Positions 8,937 through 17,779 of a stretch of DNA of 64,000 nucleotides are shown piece by piece. The stretch is from positions 124,001-188,000 of the forward strand of contig JBEKIJ010000010.1 in the NCBI GenBank assembly GCA_050011815.1. Direction: 5' to 3'. Under the pieces are notes generated by a model. That model was not told the DNA's origin. It searched no databases and was given only the letters and a program-made list of their open reading frames with translations. The DNA comes from Chersky-840 sp050011815 (GTDB lineage Bacteria > Actinomycetota > Acidimicrobiia > Acidimicrobiales > UBA8190). How positions within the stretch are numbered: position 1 is the first letter of the stretch; every line of letters begins with the position of its first letter. The translations under genes and the position numbers were made by a program.

Positions 8937-9680
8937 ATGCCCGATGCGATCTTCAATGAGCGCCGACTCGTCGCCATCTACGATCCACTCGATCCGGACC
9001 GGAGCGACCTCGACGCCTACCTCGCCATGGTCGACGAGTTCGGGGTCCGGTCGATCCTCGACATCGGCTGCGGGACCGGGACCTTCGCGTGTCTCCTCGC
9101 CCGACGGGGGAAAGCGGTGACCGGGATCGACCCTGCTGCCGCCTCCGTCGAGGTAGCTCGCCACAAATTGGGAGCCGACCGCGTGCGATGGCTCGTAGGT
9201 GAGGTGACGACCCTTCCGCCACTCCAGGTCGACATGGTGACGATGACGGGCAACGTGGCCCAGGTCTTTCTTACAGACGAGAGCTGGGTGGCCACCCTCC
9301 GTTCGGCTCATGGTGCGCTGCGCCCGGGTGGTCTGCTCGCCTTCGAGGTCCGCGATCCGGCGCACCAGGAGTGGACGGAGTGGGACCGGGAGCAGACCTT
9401 TCGGCGGGTCGTGATTCCCGAGATCGGCACCATAGAGACCTGGGTGGACGTGACGGACATCCACCTGCCGTTCGTCTCGTTCCGGTCGACGTTCATCTTC
9501 GACACCGACGGTGTCACGCTGGTCTCGGACTCGACGCTGCGATTCCGCAGTCAGGCCGAGATCGGTGACTGTCTGCGAGCAGCGAGTCTTGACATTCAAG
9601 ACGTCCGCGACGCCCCCGACCGACCCGGGCGCGAGTTCGTCTTCCTCACGAGGCCCGTACACGACCATCGAGGATCGTAG
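8937..9680 (+). CDS. Class I SAM-dependent methyltransferase
   Basis: 247 aa. The Rossmann SAM-binding motif ILDIGCGTGTFACLLA lies near residue 45, the acidic end of strand 2 in VTGIDPAA near residue 70, and motif II/III segments VDMVTMTGN and LRPGGLLAFEVRDP follow. ATG at 8937 has GGAGAG upstream. Small-molecule methyltransferases of this type (methyltransf_25) have broad substrates; none is suggested here. It is followed by a sulfotransferase gene 73 bp downstream on the same strand. Confidence 0.85.
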   Translation: MPDAIFNERRLVAIYDPLDPDRSDLDAYLAMVDEFGVRSILDIGCGTGTFACLLARRGKAVTGIDPAAASVEVARHKLGADRVRWLVGEVTTLPPLQVDMVTMTGNVAQVFLTDESWVATLRSAHGALRPGGLLAFEVRDPAHQEWTEWDREQTFRRVVIPEIGTIETWVDVTDIHLPFVSFRSTFIFDTDGVTLVSDSTLRFRSQAEIGDCLRAASLDIQDVRDAPDRPGREFVFLTRPVHDHRGS

Positions 9681-9753
9681 AGACGGCAAGGCGACCCCGC
9701 TCCGTCTATGACAAATTACCCGCAGCACCAAGGCGTCAGGCTGAGAGGGGATC

Positions 9754-10929
9754 ATGCCCACCGAACAGATCGTCCTCGACCACCTCGTGGAGCAGGCAAA
9801 TGCATCAACAGGGCTCGACGACCTCGGGTCCGGGACATGGCGCGAGGGTGCCGACCGGTTGGTCGACGACCTGAATCACGGGGCTTCGTTGCACGAGCTC
9901 GGTGCGGCTATCGCCTCCGCCGAGATCGCCGGCTACCTCACCAACCGCCTTCGGATCGTCGACTGGGAGAAGCGCAACCCCAACCTCAGCCAACATGACA
10001 TTCGGCCTCCCATCGTCATCCTCGGGCAACCCCGGACCGGCACCACCATCTTGTTCGGGGTCCTCGCCCAGGACCCGGCCAATCGGGTGCCGCTGACCTG
10101 GGAGGTGGACCGACCCTGGCCGCCACCGGAGCCCGCGACCTACGACACCGATCCTCGCATCGATGAGGTCCAGTCCACTCTGGAAGCATCCGAGGTCCTG
10201 ATCCCCGGTTTCATGGGGATGCACGAGATGGGAGCACGTCTCGGCCAGGAGTGCGTCCGGATCACCGCCGGAGAGTTCCGCAGCATGATCTTCTCCACCC
10301 AGTACCGGGTTCCTGACTATCAGCGCTGGCTCCTCCACGACGCCGACATGGGGCCCGCCTACAAGTACCACCGCCTGTTCCTGCAGTACCTGCAATCGGC
10401 ACACCCGGCCGAGCGCTGGGTGATCAAGTCTCCAGCACACCTCTGGTGCTCCCAGGCCATGATGCGGGAGTACCCCGACGCGCTGGTCGTCCACACCCAC
10501 CGGGACCCTCTCCGTGTGGTGTGTTCCCTGGCTTCGCTGATCGACCTTCTACGCAGCTTGGCCAGCGAAGACGTCTCCATCGCCGCCATCGCACACGAGT
10601 GGGTCGAAGACGTGGCCGTTGGCTTGGACCGGGCAGTCGCCGCCCGGCGCGACGGCACCATCCCGAAGGACCAGGCCGTGGACGTGTTCTTCGGGGACTT
10701 CCTCGCCAACCCCATGGCCGTCGTGCATGAGATCTACGACCGTCTGGCGATCGAGCTCACCGCCGAGGCTGAACGGCGCATGGTCCACTTTCTCGCCGAA
10801 CACCCGCAGGAGAAGTACGGCGGCCATTCCTACAAATTCGCCGATACGCGACTCGACGCCAACATATGGCGAGAGAGAATGCGGCCGTATCAGGAGTATT
10901 TCGACGTCCCCGACGAGGCACTCCCCTAG
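9754..10929 (+). CDS. Sulfotransferase family protein
   Basis: 391 aa, the usual length for the bacterial sulfotransferase family (PF13469) that transfers sulfate from PAPS to hydroxyl groups. The 5'-phosphosulfate-binding loop GQPRTGTT lies at residues 91-98, and the 3'-phosphate-binding region is visible as VVHTHRDPLRVVCS. The ribosome site GAGAGGGG precedes ATG 9754. The stop overlaps that of the convergent oxidoreductase by 4 bp. The second sulfotransferase of the window (14680) shares the overall architecture but not its neighbours. Confidence 0.85.
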   Translation: MPTEQIVLDHLVEQANASTGLDDLGSGTWREGADRLVDDLNHGASLHELGAAIASAEIAGYLTNRLRIVDWEKRNPNLSQHDIRPPIVILGQPRTGTTILFGVLAQDPANRVPLTWEVDRPWPPPEPATYDTDPRIDEVQSTLEASEVLIPGFMGMHEMGARLGQECVRITAGEFRSMIFSTQYRVPDYQRWLLHDADMGPAYKYHRLFLQYLQSAHPAERWVIKSPAHLWCSQAMMREYPDALVVHTHRDPLRVVCSLASLIDLLRSLASEDVSIAAIAHEWVEDVAVGLDRAVAARRDGTIPKDQAVDVFFGDFLANPMAVVHEIYDRLAIELTAEAERRMVHFLAEHPQEKYGGHSYKFADTRLDANIWRERMRPYQEYFDVPDEALP

Positions 10930-12005
10930 CGGGCGACGTCGTCCTCATCGACGGTGACTATCGTGCGCCCGACGGTCTCTCGCTTGGCCATGGCCTCGAT
11001 TGCTGCGGGAACGCTCTCGAAGCTCACAACTTGGCCCACCACCGGCTTGACCTTTCCCGCCAGCACGAGCTCGGTGATCTCGGACATGATCCGCCGACCG
11101 AGCTCTTCGGAGGCGAAGTTCCAACCCATACCCGTCTTGAGGAACTCCGCCGCATCGGGTGCCTGATACGCCAGGAGGACACCACACATCTTGAGGTTGC
11201 CGAGAGCGATCCGGCGCGGGACGAGCGATTTCTCGTCAGCGACGGCCTTGTTGGATGCGAAGCCCATCATCAGGTAGCGCCCGTTGTACTTGGTGCACTT
11301 CATCGACATTTCCATGACGGACTCGCCGACGTTGTCGAAGACGACATCCACTCCCTGGTTGTCGGTTTCGGCTAGCACGACTTCCGAGAAATCAGCCGAT
11401 CGGTAGTTGATCCCGACGTGAGCACCGAGGTCGCGACATAGCTGCACCTTGGCGTCTGTGCCCGCCGTGGCGAAGACCCGAGCTCCCGCCTTGACAGCAA
11501 GCTGGATCGCGGCCGAGCCGGAACCCCCGGCCGCAGCGTGGATGAGCACCGTCTCCCCTGCCTGAAGGTCGGCGCGGTCAAAGAGCCCGAGCCAGGCGAG
11601 ATGGAACGGAAAGTACAACGCAGCTGCCCCTGGCAGGGGAATCGTCTCCGGCATGTCGAACGTCGAGACCATCGGACAGATGGCGTATTCGGCGTACCCG
11701 CCGTTGGCGCCTTTCGTCATCGCCACGACGCGCCGATGCCGCCACCCCTCGGTGCCCGGTCCGCAGGCGTCAACGATTCCCATGACTTCCATTCCGGGGC
11801 TGTAGGGCAGCTCAGGGCGGACCATCATGTTCCCGCCCGTGATGCGTTCGAGATCGTTGAGGTTCAGCGGGATCGCTTGTACCCTGACCCGGAGCTCACC
11901 GGCTTCGGGAATCGGAATCGGTACCGTGTCGAGCTTCAGGACGTCCAGGGGCTCCCCGTAGTGATGAGTCCGCCATGCTCGCATCACACCGTGGTCATCG
12001 GGCAT
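10926..12005 (-). CDS. NAD(P)H:quinone oxidoreductase-like medium-chain dehydrogenase
   Basis: 359 aa. The N-terminal GroES-like part contains VRVQAIPLNLNDLERITG and YSPGMEVMGIV; the NAD(P)-binding Rossmann part has VLIHAAAGGSGSAAIQLA near residue 150 and GARVFATAGTD. The catalytic zinc ligands of alcohol dehydrogenases are absent, placing it with zinc-independent quinone reductase or enoyl reductase types. ATG at 12005 has AGGTGAG upstream; an internal ATG at 11984 is an alternative. It is isolated, convergent with the sulfotransferase. Confidence 0.85.
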   Translation of the reverse strand: MPDDHGVMRAWRTHHYGEPLDVLKLDTVPIPIPEAGELRVRVQAIPLNLNDLERITGGNMMVRPELPYSPGMEVMGIVDACGPGTEGWRHRRVVAMTKGANGGYAEYAICPMVSTFDMPETIPLPGAAALYFPFHLAWLGLFDRADLQAGETVLIHAAAGGSGSAAIQLAVKAGARVFATAGTDAKVQLCRDLGAHVGINYRSADFSEVVLAETDNQGVDVVFDNVGESVMEMSMKCTKYNGRYLMMGFASNKAVADEKSLVPRRIALGNLKMCGVLLAYQAPDAAEFLKTGMGWNFASEELGRRIMSEITELVLAGKVKPVVGQVVSFESVPAAIEAMAKRETVGRTIVTVDEDDVAR

Positions 12006-12292
12006 GTGGTCTCACCTGGTGCGGGTACGTCGGGCCCGGTCTTTCCCGGGCCGGCCGAGCGCCAGACTAACTTCGAAAGGGGCAGCCACCTTGTGAAATT
12101 TCCGATGACGCGTGGCGAGCACCCTACGACCGGGTGTCGTGGCACGTGGTAGCCCGAGCCCTCCAAGGACCGAGCCGACTTTCGCCGGCTACACCGAAGT
12201 GCCGAGAGGAGTTGCGACCTCGCTGGGCCATGCGACCGCAACGCCTGGCGGTTGTCCCCCCCTGACAAGGCACCGGACCGCCTCCACTGTCG
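12006..12292. other. 287-bp gap, nothing recognised
   Basis: The gap lies upstream of the oxidoreductase and downstream of the second G1 peptidase. No tRNA-like fold, strong promoter or coding signal stands out. Confidence 0.4.
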
Positions 12293-13168
12293 TCACGGTG
12301 CGCCGCAGGCGGTGGCCCAGGCGCAGTCGTTGAAGGCATTCCCGCCGACGGGCGCGGACGGCGTGGCGATGGGGTCGCCGTTCGAATCGATGAGCTGGAG
12401 TGCCTGATCGGGCACGAGCCCAGCCGCCGCCCCGTTGACCGTGGCCTGCGTGAACTTCACCGTCGTGAGGTTCGGAAGGGCGGCAAGACCGGTTCCCGTC
12501 GTCCCGATCTCGGTGGGGGTCTCCTCGATCCATTCGGCGGTGGACTCGTCTGAGAGATAGGGCACCGTCTGGGAGAAAGCCTGCCCGTCGGTGACGTCAT
12601 TCAGCGACACCACCCAGACCCCCGGCAGCTCTTGGCTGATCGAGCAGTCGATGACGTCGCCGGGGTGGACTGCGATGCTCGAGGCGATCTCCGGCACGGG
12701 AATTATTTCGTACCAGGCGTCGTAGCTGGCCTGACCTGATGTCGAGACGTCTTGCTCGGTCCCCGCCTGGATGAGCGTGCTGTCTGTCACGGTACAGCCC
12801 GATTCGAGGCAGCCACCTCCGATGCCGATCCAGGTCGCCGAGTCCTCGGCTTCCCCGGCGGTGTGCTGAGTGGCCGTCGGAACAACCCACTGGGCACTGA
12901 TCGAGGTCGTCGGGGTGTCGGTGTCGAGGATTCCTTGGTTGTACCCGGACCAGTTCGACGATTGGCTGTCGGCGAGCGTGGTGCCCGGCCTCTGCACCGA
13001 GATCGTCCGGTGGTATTCGTCGGTGACCCGAAAGGTCGAGTGGATCGCAGACCTCGGTGTTGCGGGTGCCGCGGTGCCCGCCGTCGTCAACACCACGAAT
13101 CCCGTGATGAGAGCGGTCACCGATATCCCCGAGACAAAGACACGCCGCGTGGTGGGCCTTGACTGCAT
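12293..13168 (-). CDS. Second secreted G1-family glutamic peptidase
   Basis: 291 aa from ATG 13168, which has AAGGAG at a good distance; the frame upstream is open but unlikely to be translated. A signal peptide is visible (RPTTRRVFVSG followed by a hydrophobic core ending near TAAPA). Mature landmarks are SSNWSGYNQG, WVVPTA and TWIGIGGGC. Catalytic Gln is in LIQAGTEQD (about residue 134) and Glu in AEWIEE (about 216). Unlike the first G1 gene it has two Cys pairs that could form disulfides. It may be translated separately from the operon upstream, 252 bp away. Confidence 0.87.
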   Translation of the reverse strand: MQSRPTTRRVFVSGISVTALITGFVVLTTAGTAAPATPRSAIHSTFRVTDEYHRTISVQRPGTTLADSQSSNWSGYNQGILDTDTPTTSISAQWVVPTATQHTAGEAEDSATWIGIGGGCLESGCTVTDSTLIQAGTEQDVSTSGQASYDAWYEIIPVPEIASSIAVHPGDVIDCSISQELPGVWVVSLNDVTDGQAFSQTVPYLSDESTAEWIEETPTEIGTTGTGLAALPNLTTVKFTQATVNGAAAGLVPDQALQLIDSNGDPIATPSAPVGGNAFNDCAWATACGAP

Positions 13169-13420
13169 TCGTCGCTCCTTGATCGTGGACCTTCGCCCGC
13201 CGATGCCATAGACGAGGAACAGGACCTTGCGTCGGATGTGTGATCTCCGTGGGGACGCGAAGACCCTGTGCCGAAAGCTTGTCGACGTCCTTCCGTTAGA
13301 GATAGCAGGTCGCGATCCAGGCGGGGAGGGTGATTCCACTCACGGGCGACGTTTCTGCCCTCAGGTGCTTTCACCTATCGCGCATGGAAGGAGTCCCGGC
13401 GTACTGGCGGTGCGAAGACG

Positions 13421-14683
13421 TCAGTCGTGCTCGCTGGGGAGTTGCGACTCCAGCCAGCCGTTCTCCCAGAAGTTGACGTTGCCACCGGTGTCGAGCAGTC
13501 GTCGGTGCGCGTCTTGCATCAGGCGGACCGCGTCCGCATGTCCTTCGGCGACCCTCAGGACGCCTTCGGCGAGGAGGATGGCGACAACAGGTTGGCCACG
13601 ATCGAGCGCGCTCCGAGCTTGCTCGAGGGCCCCTTGGACCCCGACCGCCTCGACCAAGAGACCCAGCGCCTCTCCATGCTGGTCCGGGTACAGCTCGGTC
13701 GTCGACTGGAGCTTGAACCATCCGACATAGGTCTCCCAGATCGTGCGTACCGCCCACGACACTTTTCCGTACCCCTGACCCACGCCGAGATGCGCCGGCA
13801 ACCGGATCTCACGCATCAACGTCCAGAGGTCCGTTCCCGCATTCATGCCCTCGAGTGTCCGGAGGTGGACCCATTCCACAGCGTCGTGGAGGCGCTTGAG
13901 CGAGGCGTCGATGAGCTCGGGACCGACGATCGGCTCGTGGCGACCGGTGACAAGCATTCGAGGCTGCAACTCTCGCAACCGGCGAACAGACTCCAGGTAG
14001 GGCTCCACCAGGCGGTAGCGATCCCCCCGCAAGGTGTTGAGATTGGGGAAGTGAGGGAACAGGGGCCCCAAGAGATTGCTGATCAACGCGATCTCGTGCT
14101 CGGGCATCCAGACGATCGTGCTGTCGATCGTCTCGCCCACCGCGGCGATCAGCTCCAGCCGCAGCCCGTCCACCTCCAGGTCGAGGCTCTCGTCAAAGGT
14201 GACGTCGGGCACGGGCGTGTCCTGGCGCATGGGAACCCCGGGGTTCTCGCCGGCGATCCGGACGGCGTCCCGTCCGGTCATGTCGAACCAGATCCCCGCG
14301 GTGCGGAACCGCAACTGGCGGATGCGGGCGTCGTCGCGCTGGCAGGCGACGTTGTTGGCCTGCGCCACGTAGGCGGTTCCCAGCTCGCGAAACAGTTGGA
14401 CCCCACCGAGGTGGTCAACATGTCCCTGAGTGCTCAAGATGTAGGGGGTGGGGCCGGGACGCAGGTCGTCGAACACGCGCTTGTGGTGAGGCGCCTCGTA
14501 GCCCATGCCGGTGTTGACGATGATCCGAGATCGATCTGTCAGCAGACAGTAGGCCGCCGTCGTGCCACCGGAGCGGTAGAGGAAGTCGGTGACGCGGTGG
14601 GCGGGGTCGTCATAGCGAGGAATGAGGAGCTCCTTACCGGGCCGCTCGGCAACCAACCGGTCAACCTCGTCATCGATCGTCAT
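13421..14683 (-). CDS. MBL-fold alkylsulfatase-like hydrolase with an altered zinc motif
   Basis: 420 aa. It matches the alkylsulfatase (SdsA/Pisa1) layout: MBL domain to about residue 270, then a helical dimerisation domain with YVGWFKLQSTTELYP, but it lacks the C-terminal SCP2-like domain, so it is about 240 residues shorter than SdsA1. The HxHxDH motif reads TQGHVDHLGG (residues 85-94), the first His being Gln86. Other landmarks are LLGPLFPHFPNLNTLRG and VTGRHEPIVG. Its ATG overlaps the sulfotransferase stop (ATGA), so the pair is probably translated together. Sulfatase activity is an inference and the altered site makes it uncertain. Confidence 0.82.
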   Translation of the reverse strand: MTIDDEVDRLVAERPGKELLIPRYDDPAHRVTDFLYRSGGTTAAYCLLTDRSRIIVNTGMGYEAPHHKRVFDDLRPGPTPYILSTQGHVDHLGGVQLFRELGTAYVAQANNVACQRDDARIRQLRFRTAGIWFDMTGRDAVRIAGENPGVPMRQDTPVPDVTFDESLDLEVDGLRLELIAAVGETIDSTIVWMPEHEIALISNLLGPLFPHFPNLNTLRGDRYRLVEPYLESVRRLRELQPRMLVTGRHEPIVGPELIDASLKRLHDAVEWVHLRTLEGMNAGTDLWTLMREIRLPAHLGVGQGYGKVSWAVRTIWETYVGWFKLQSTTELYPDQHGEALGLLVEAVGVQGALEQARSALDRGQPVVAILLAEGVLRVAEGHADAVRLMQDAHRRLLDTGGNVNFWENGWLESQLPSEHD

Positions 14684-15933
14684 GTCACCTCCTCTGCCAC
14701 GGGGAACCGGTCAAGATAGAAGCCGAACGGGCTACGGACGTCCCGAGGGGTGACTCCGAAATCGGCCCGCAGGTCGTAGGCGACCTGGCCGTCGACCCCT
14801 CGCCGATGGGCGTCGCGATAGGCGGTGATCTGGTGCCGGGCTTCGTCGGTCATGGCGAGCCCCGCCACCCCGTAGATGCGTTCCACCATCGCCAGGTCGT
14901 CTTCCATGAACTCGTGGAACAGGACATCGACCGAGCGCTCCCCAGCGACGACGTGGCGGTCACGCACAGAGGCCTCGAGCAGCCGCCGGATCCGGTCGCG
15001 CCAATAGTCGATGTAGAAGTCCGGCCTGGGGTGTCGGTAGCTCAGACGAGCGGCATACGTCATCATGGTGGCAGCGGACTGCACCACCGAGACCGGATCT
15101 CGGTGGGTGACCACGACGGTGGCATCGGGGAACGTCGCGACGAGCGGGCCCAGTTGCTCCAGGTGTTGCGGCGATTTGAGCACCCAGCGTTGGCGCGGCC
15201 GCAGCCATTGCAGGACCTGCAGGACGGTCCGGAGATAGCCGTAGTGCGGGGTCTGGTCGTGTGAGAGGTAATAGTCACGCCAACGGGGACAGCGTGATAC
15301 CCACTCCGGGGTATAGCTCGAGAAATCCGGCAGTTCGAGTTCGAGCTCCTCATGCACGTGATCCGGGTGCATGGGATGCATGGCGGGAAGGTGCGGGAGG
15401 GTCATCCGCATCCCTTCCCATGCCTGCTGGCAGCGCTGCCAGCGCGGATCGACACCATCGGCACCGATCGACTCTCGGGGGTCGGGCACGGGCTCGTAGC
15501 TCTCCCACAGCGGCATCGACCGCAGCCGTTGGTCAGCGGCGATGAGATTCACCAGATGGGTCGTGCCCGAGCGCGGAAGCCCCACGACGACGATGGGACG
15601 ATCGATCCGTATCTCGAGAATCTCGGGATGGCGCTCGAGCACGTCCCTGATGCGCAAGCGGTTGGAGGCATAGCGCACACAGTCGTTGAAGAACCCCAAT
15701 CTGCCCAGCCCTGTCCGGTCACCGTCGCCATCCATCTCCGAGAGCCAGAGTTCCAGCCTCCCCGTGAAGTCCGAGGGCCCGAAGTCGTCGAGGCCGGTCC
15801 GAGCCATCGCCGCGTCCACGACGGCGTCCACCGCCAGTTCGACGTGGTGGCGCTCGCCGTACTCGAGGGCGGCACGCTGGACGTCGGTGTAGCGGGGCTT
15901 CGCCAGATCGTCGATGCGGATGGGGTCCGCCAC
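14680..15933 (-). CDS. Sulfotransferase family protein
   Basis: 417 aa from GTG 15933; a TTG at 15942 that overlaps the SDR stop is an alternative start. The PAPS-binding loop GLPRSGTTH lies near residue 120 and the second motif VVVTHRDPVSVVQS near 260. An N-terminal helical region of about 100 residues precedes the fold, as in the actinobacterial members that act on lipids and hydroxylated small molecules. It sits between an SDR and an alkylsulfatase-like gene in one operon, with overlap on the downstream side, implying that sulfation is part of this pathway. Confidence 0.85.
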   Translation of the reverse strand: MADPIRIDDLAKPRYTDVQRAALEYGERHHVELAVDAVVDAAMARTGLDDFGPSDFTGRLELWLSEMDGDGDRTGLGRLGFFNDCVRYASNRLRIRDVLERHPEILEIRIDRPIVVVGLPRSGTTHLVNLIAADQRLRSMPLWESYEPVPDPRESIGADGVDPRWQRCQQAWEGMRMTLPHLPAMHPMHPDHVHEELELELPDFSSYTPEWVSRCPRWRDYYLSHDQTPHYGYLRTVLQVLQWLRPRQRWVLKSPQHLEQLGPLVATFPDATVVVTHRDPVSVVQSAATMMTYAARLSYRHPRPDFYIDYWRDRIRRLLEASVRDRHVVAGERSVDVLFHEFMEDDLAMVERIYGVAGLAMTDEARHQITAYRDAHRRGVDGQVAYDLRADFGVTPRDVRSPFGFYLDRFPVAEEVT

Positions 15934-15938
15934 GCCGG

Positions 15939-16700
15939 TCAACCCTGGACCGAAAAGCCGCCGTCCACCGGCAAGGTCTGGCCGGTGACATAGCGGGCCG
16001 CAGGGCTGGCCAGGAAGAGTACGACCGGTGCCACGTCGTCGGGAGTGCCGAATCGCCGCATGGGCGTGCGCTCCCGCAACGGAGCGGTGAGCTCGTCGAA
16101 TCCAAGCATGGGGGCGGTCATATTCGACTCGATGATCCCCGGCGCCACGGCGTTCACCCGCACGCCATCCTTGGCCCATGCCACCGCCAGCCCCTTGGTC
16201 AGCTGCACCACGGCGGCCTTGGCGGCACCATAGGCAGGGACGACCTCGAGACCGAAGAAGCTTGTCATCGAGCCTACGTTGATCACACTGCCACCGCCGT
16301 CGATGGCGCTGGCGACAAGGAACTGCTTGCAAGCAGTGGTCAGGCGGAAGGCACCGAAGAGGTTGGTGGCGACCACCTCCTCGAACACGACCGGCTCCCA
16401 CTCGCTGCGACCTCCGGGAAGGTTCTGACCGGCATTGTTGACCAGCACGTCGAGCCGATCCAGACCTTGGGCGAGACGAGCGATCGCCGACGCGTCCGAC
16501 ATCGCCAGCGGCCGGTACTCGAAGGACGAGAGATCGTGGTCGTAGTCCTCGGCTGACGGTCGGGTGCCGGTGATCGTCACCGAGGCCCCGGCGGTGTTGA
16601 AGGCGCGCGCCACGCCGAGGCCGATGCCGTTGGAACCCCCGGTGACAAGGACCCGCGCCCCCGAGAAGTCAAAGGTCGCCGTTACCACACCGATTCCCAT
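15939..16700 (-). CDS. Short-chain dehydrogenase/reductase (SDR)
   Basis: 253 aa classical SDR. The cofactor motif VLVTGGSNGIGLG is at about residue 17, LVNNAG near 86, the active-site Ser in NVGSMTSFFG and the YGAAK motif (Tyr and Lys) near 160, then the PG motif in AVAPGIIESNM. The C-terminal VTGQTLPVDGGF is typical. It starts inside the end of the Gfo/Idh/MocA gene (19-bp overlap) and is followed 5 bp later by the sulfotransferase, so all are likely co-transcribed. It probably oxidises or reduces a hydroxyl/keto group of the pathway substrate. Confidence 0.9.
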   Translation of the reverse strand: MGIGVVTATFDFSGARVLVTGGSNGIGLGVARAFNTAGASVTITGTRPSAEDYDHDLSSFEYRPLAMSDASAIARLAQGLDRLDVLVNNAGQNLPGGRSEWEPVVFEEVVATNLFGAFRLTTACKQFLVASAIDGGGSVINVGSMTSFFGLEVVPAYGAAKAAVVQLTKGLAVAWAKDGVRVNAVAPGIIESNMTAPMLGFDELTAPLRERTPMRRFGTPDDVAPVVLFLASPAARYVTGQTLPVDGGFSVQG

Positions 16701-17731
16701 CGCCCTGTTTGTGCCGATCGGTACATGGCAAGTGCAGCCCGGAGCTCTCCGAGGGCGTACTCGGCGGAGGCCGCTGGGGTGACCCCGTCGAGAACGGCTG
16801 CTTCGAAATCGGCGATCTGGGCCTCATAGCTCTTGAAGTAGTTGCCCCCACCGATCACCATTCCCCGAACTTCGCTTCCGTCATGAAGAACCACTCGCCC
16901 GTGTTCGACCACGATCTCGCCTCGAGTGCCCGTGAGCTGAAAGGGAGCTACAGGAGCCGTCGGACCAGGGGAAAGGATGGCGTCGAAGCTGGCCACCACT
17001 CCGGTGTCGAACCGACACAGTGCCCGGCACAGAGACTCCCCTTCCATCGCGTCCACCGGTCGAGCCGTCGCCGCCACCACGTCTTTGATCTCGCCCAGCC
17101 ACATGCGTAGCGGCCGCAGCCAGTGCGATCCGGCGTCGATGGCGATGCCACCCCCGGTCGCCACCGCCGAGAGACGCCAAGGATCCTCACCCTGGTAGAA
17201 CTCCTCCATCGGCGCAGCGCAGTGCCAAGAGCGGGCGGTGATCACGTCACCGATGGCGCCTTCCTCGACAAGTCTCTTGGCCGTTAGGACCTCGGGCCAG
17301 TACTGGGCGTTCTCCGCCACCATGAAGACGGTCCCGGCCTTGTGGGCTGCCGCCAGGATCCGACCGCATGCCTCGAGCGTGGGCGCCATGGGCTTCTCCA
17401 GGAGGAGGTGCCGACCGGCGGTCAGGACCGCGACCGCGGCGGCCTCGTGACGATCGTGGGGGACCATGACCAATGCGGCATCGAAGGCATCGGCGTCGAG
17501 GGCGTCCTCGATATCGGTGTAGGGCTCCGCGCCTGTCGCCGATGCCAGGGCATGAGCCCTTTCAGGGAGCACGTCGACGACGGCAGTGACGTCGGTGCGA
17601 ACCGCAGCTCGGCCGATCGCCTCGAGGTGCCACCTGGCGATGGCACCGCATCCGACCATCCCCAGTCGAACCCGCTCCCCCGCCGCCACAACGGCCGACG
17701 GTAACCCACGGGTCCCAGGGCGCTCAACCAC
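16682..17731 (-). CDS. Gfo/Idh/MocA family oxidoreductase
   Basis: 349 aa. The N-terminal Rossmann fold has RLGMVGCGAIARWHLEAI near residue 22, and the family's EKP motif appears as LLLEKPMAP near residue 112. The C-terminal alpha/beta domain contains GGGIAIDAGSHWLRPLRMW, whose Asp/His match the usual catalytic site. Such enzymes oxidise or reduce sugars, inositols and related hydroxyl compounds with NAD(P). It overlaps the SDR gene downstream and follows the VOC gene by 48 bp. Confidence 0.88.
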   Translation of the reverse strand: MVERPGTRGLPSAVVAAGERVRLGMVGCGAIARWHLEAIGRAAVRTDVTAVVDVLPERAHALASATGAEPYTDIEDALDADAFDAALVMVPHDRHEAAAVAVLTAGRHLLLEKPMAPTLEACGRILAAAHKAGTVFMVAENAQYWPEVLTAKRLVEEGAIGDVITARSWHCAAPMEEFYQGEDPWRLSAVATGGGIAIDAGSHWLRPLRMWLGEIKDVVAATARPVDAMEGESLCRALCRFDTGVVASFDAILSPGPTAPVAPFQLTGTRGEIVVEHGRVVLHDGSEVRGMVIGGGNYFKSYEAQIADFEAAVLDGVTPAASAEYALGELRAALAMYRSAQTGRWESVW

Positions 17732-17779
17732 GATCTGTACCGACCGTAGAGGGGACAGCCTTCGTCGGGGGAGGTCAGC

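Noticed and set aside
15943..16401. N-terminal extension of the sulfotransferase frame into the SDR gene
   Set aside because: The overlapping part reads as out-of-frame SDR; GTG 15933 gives the family-length protein.
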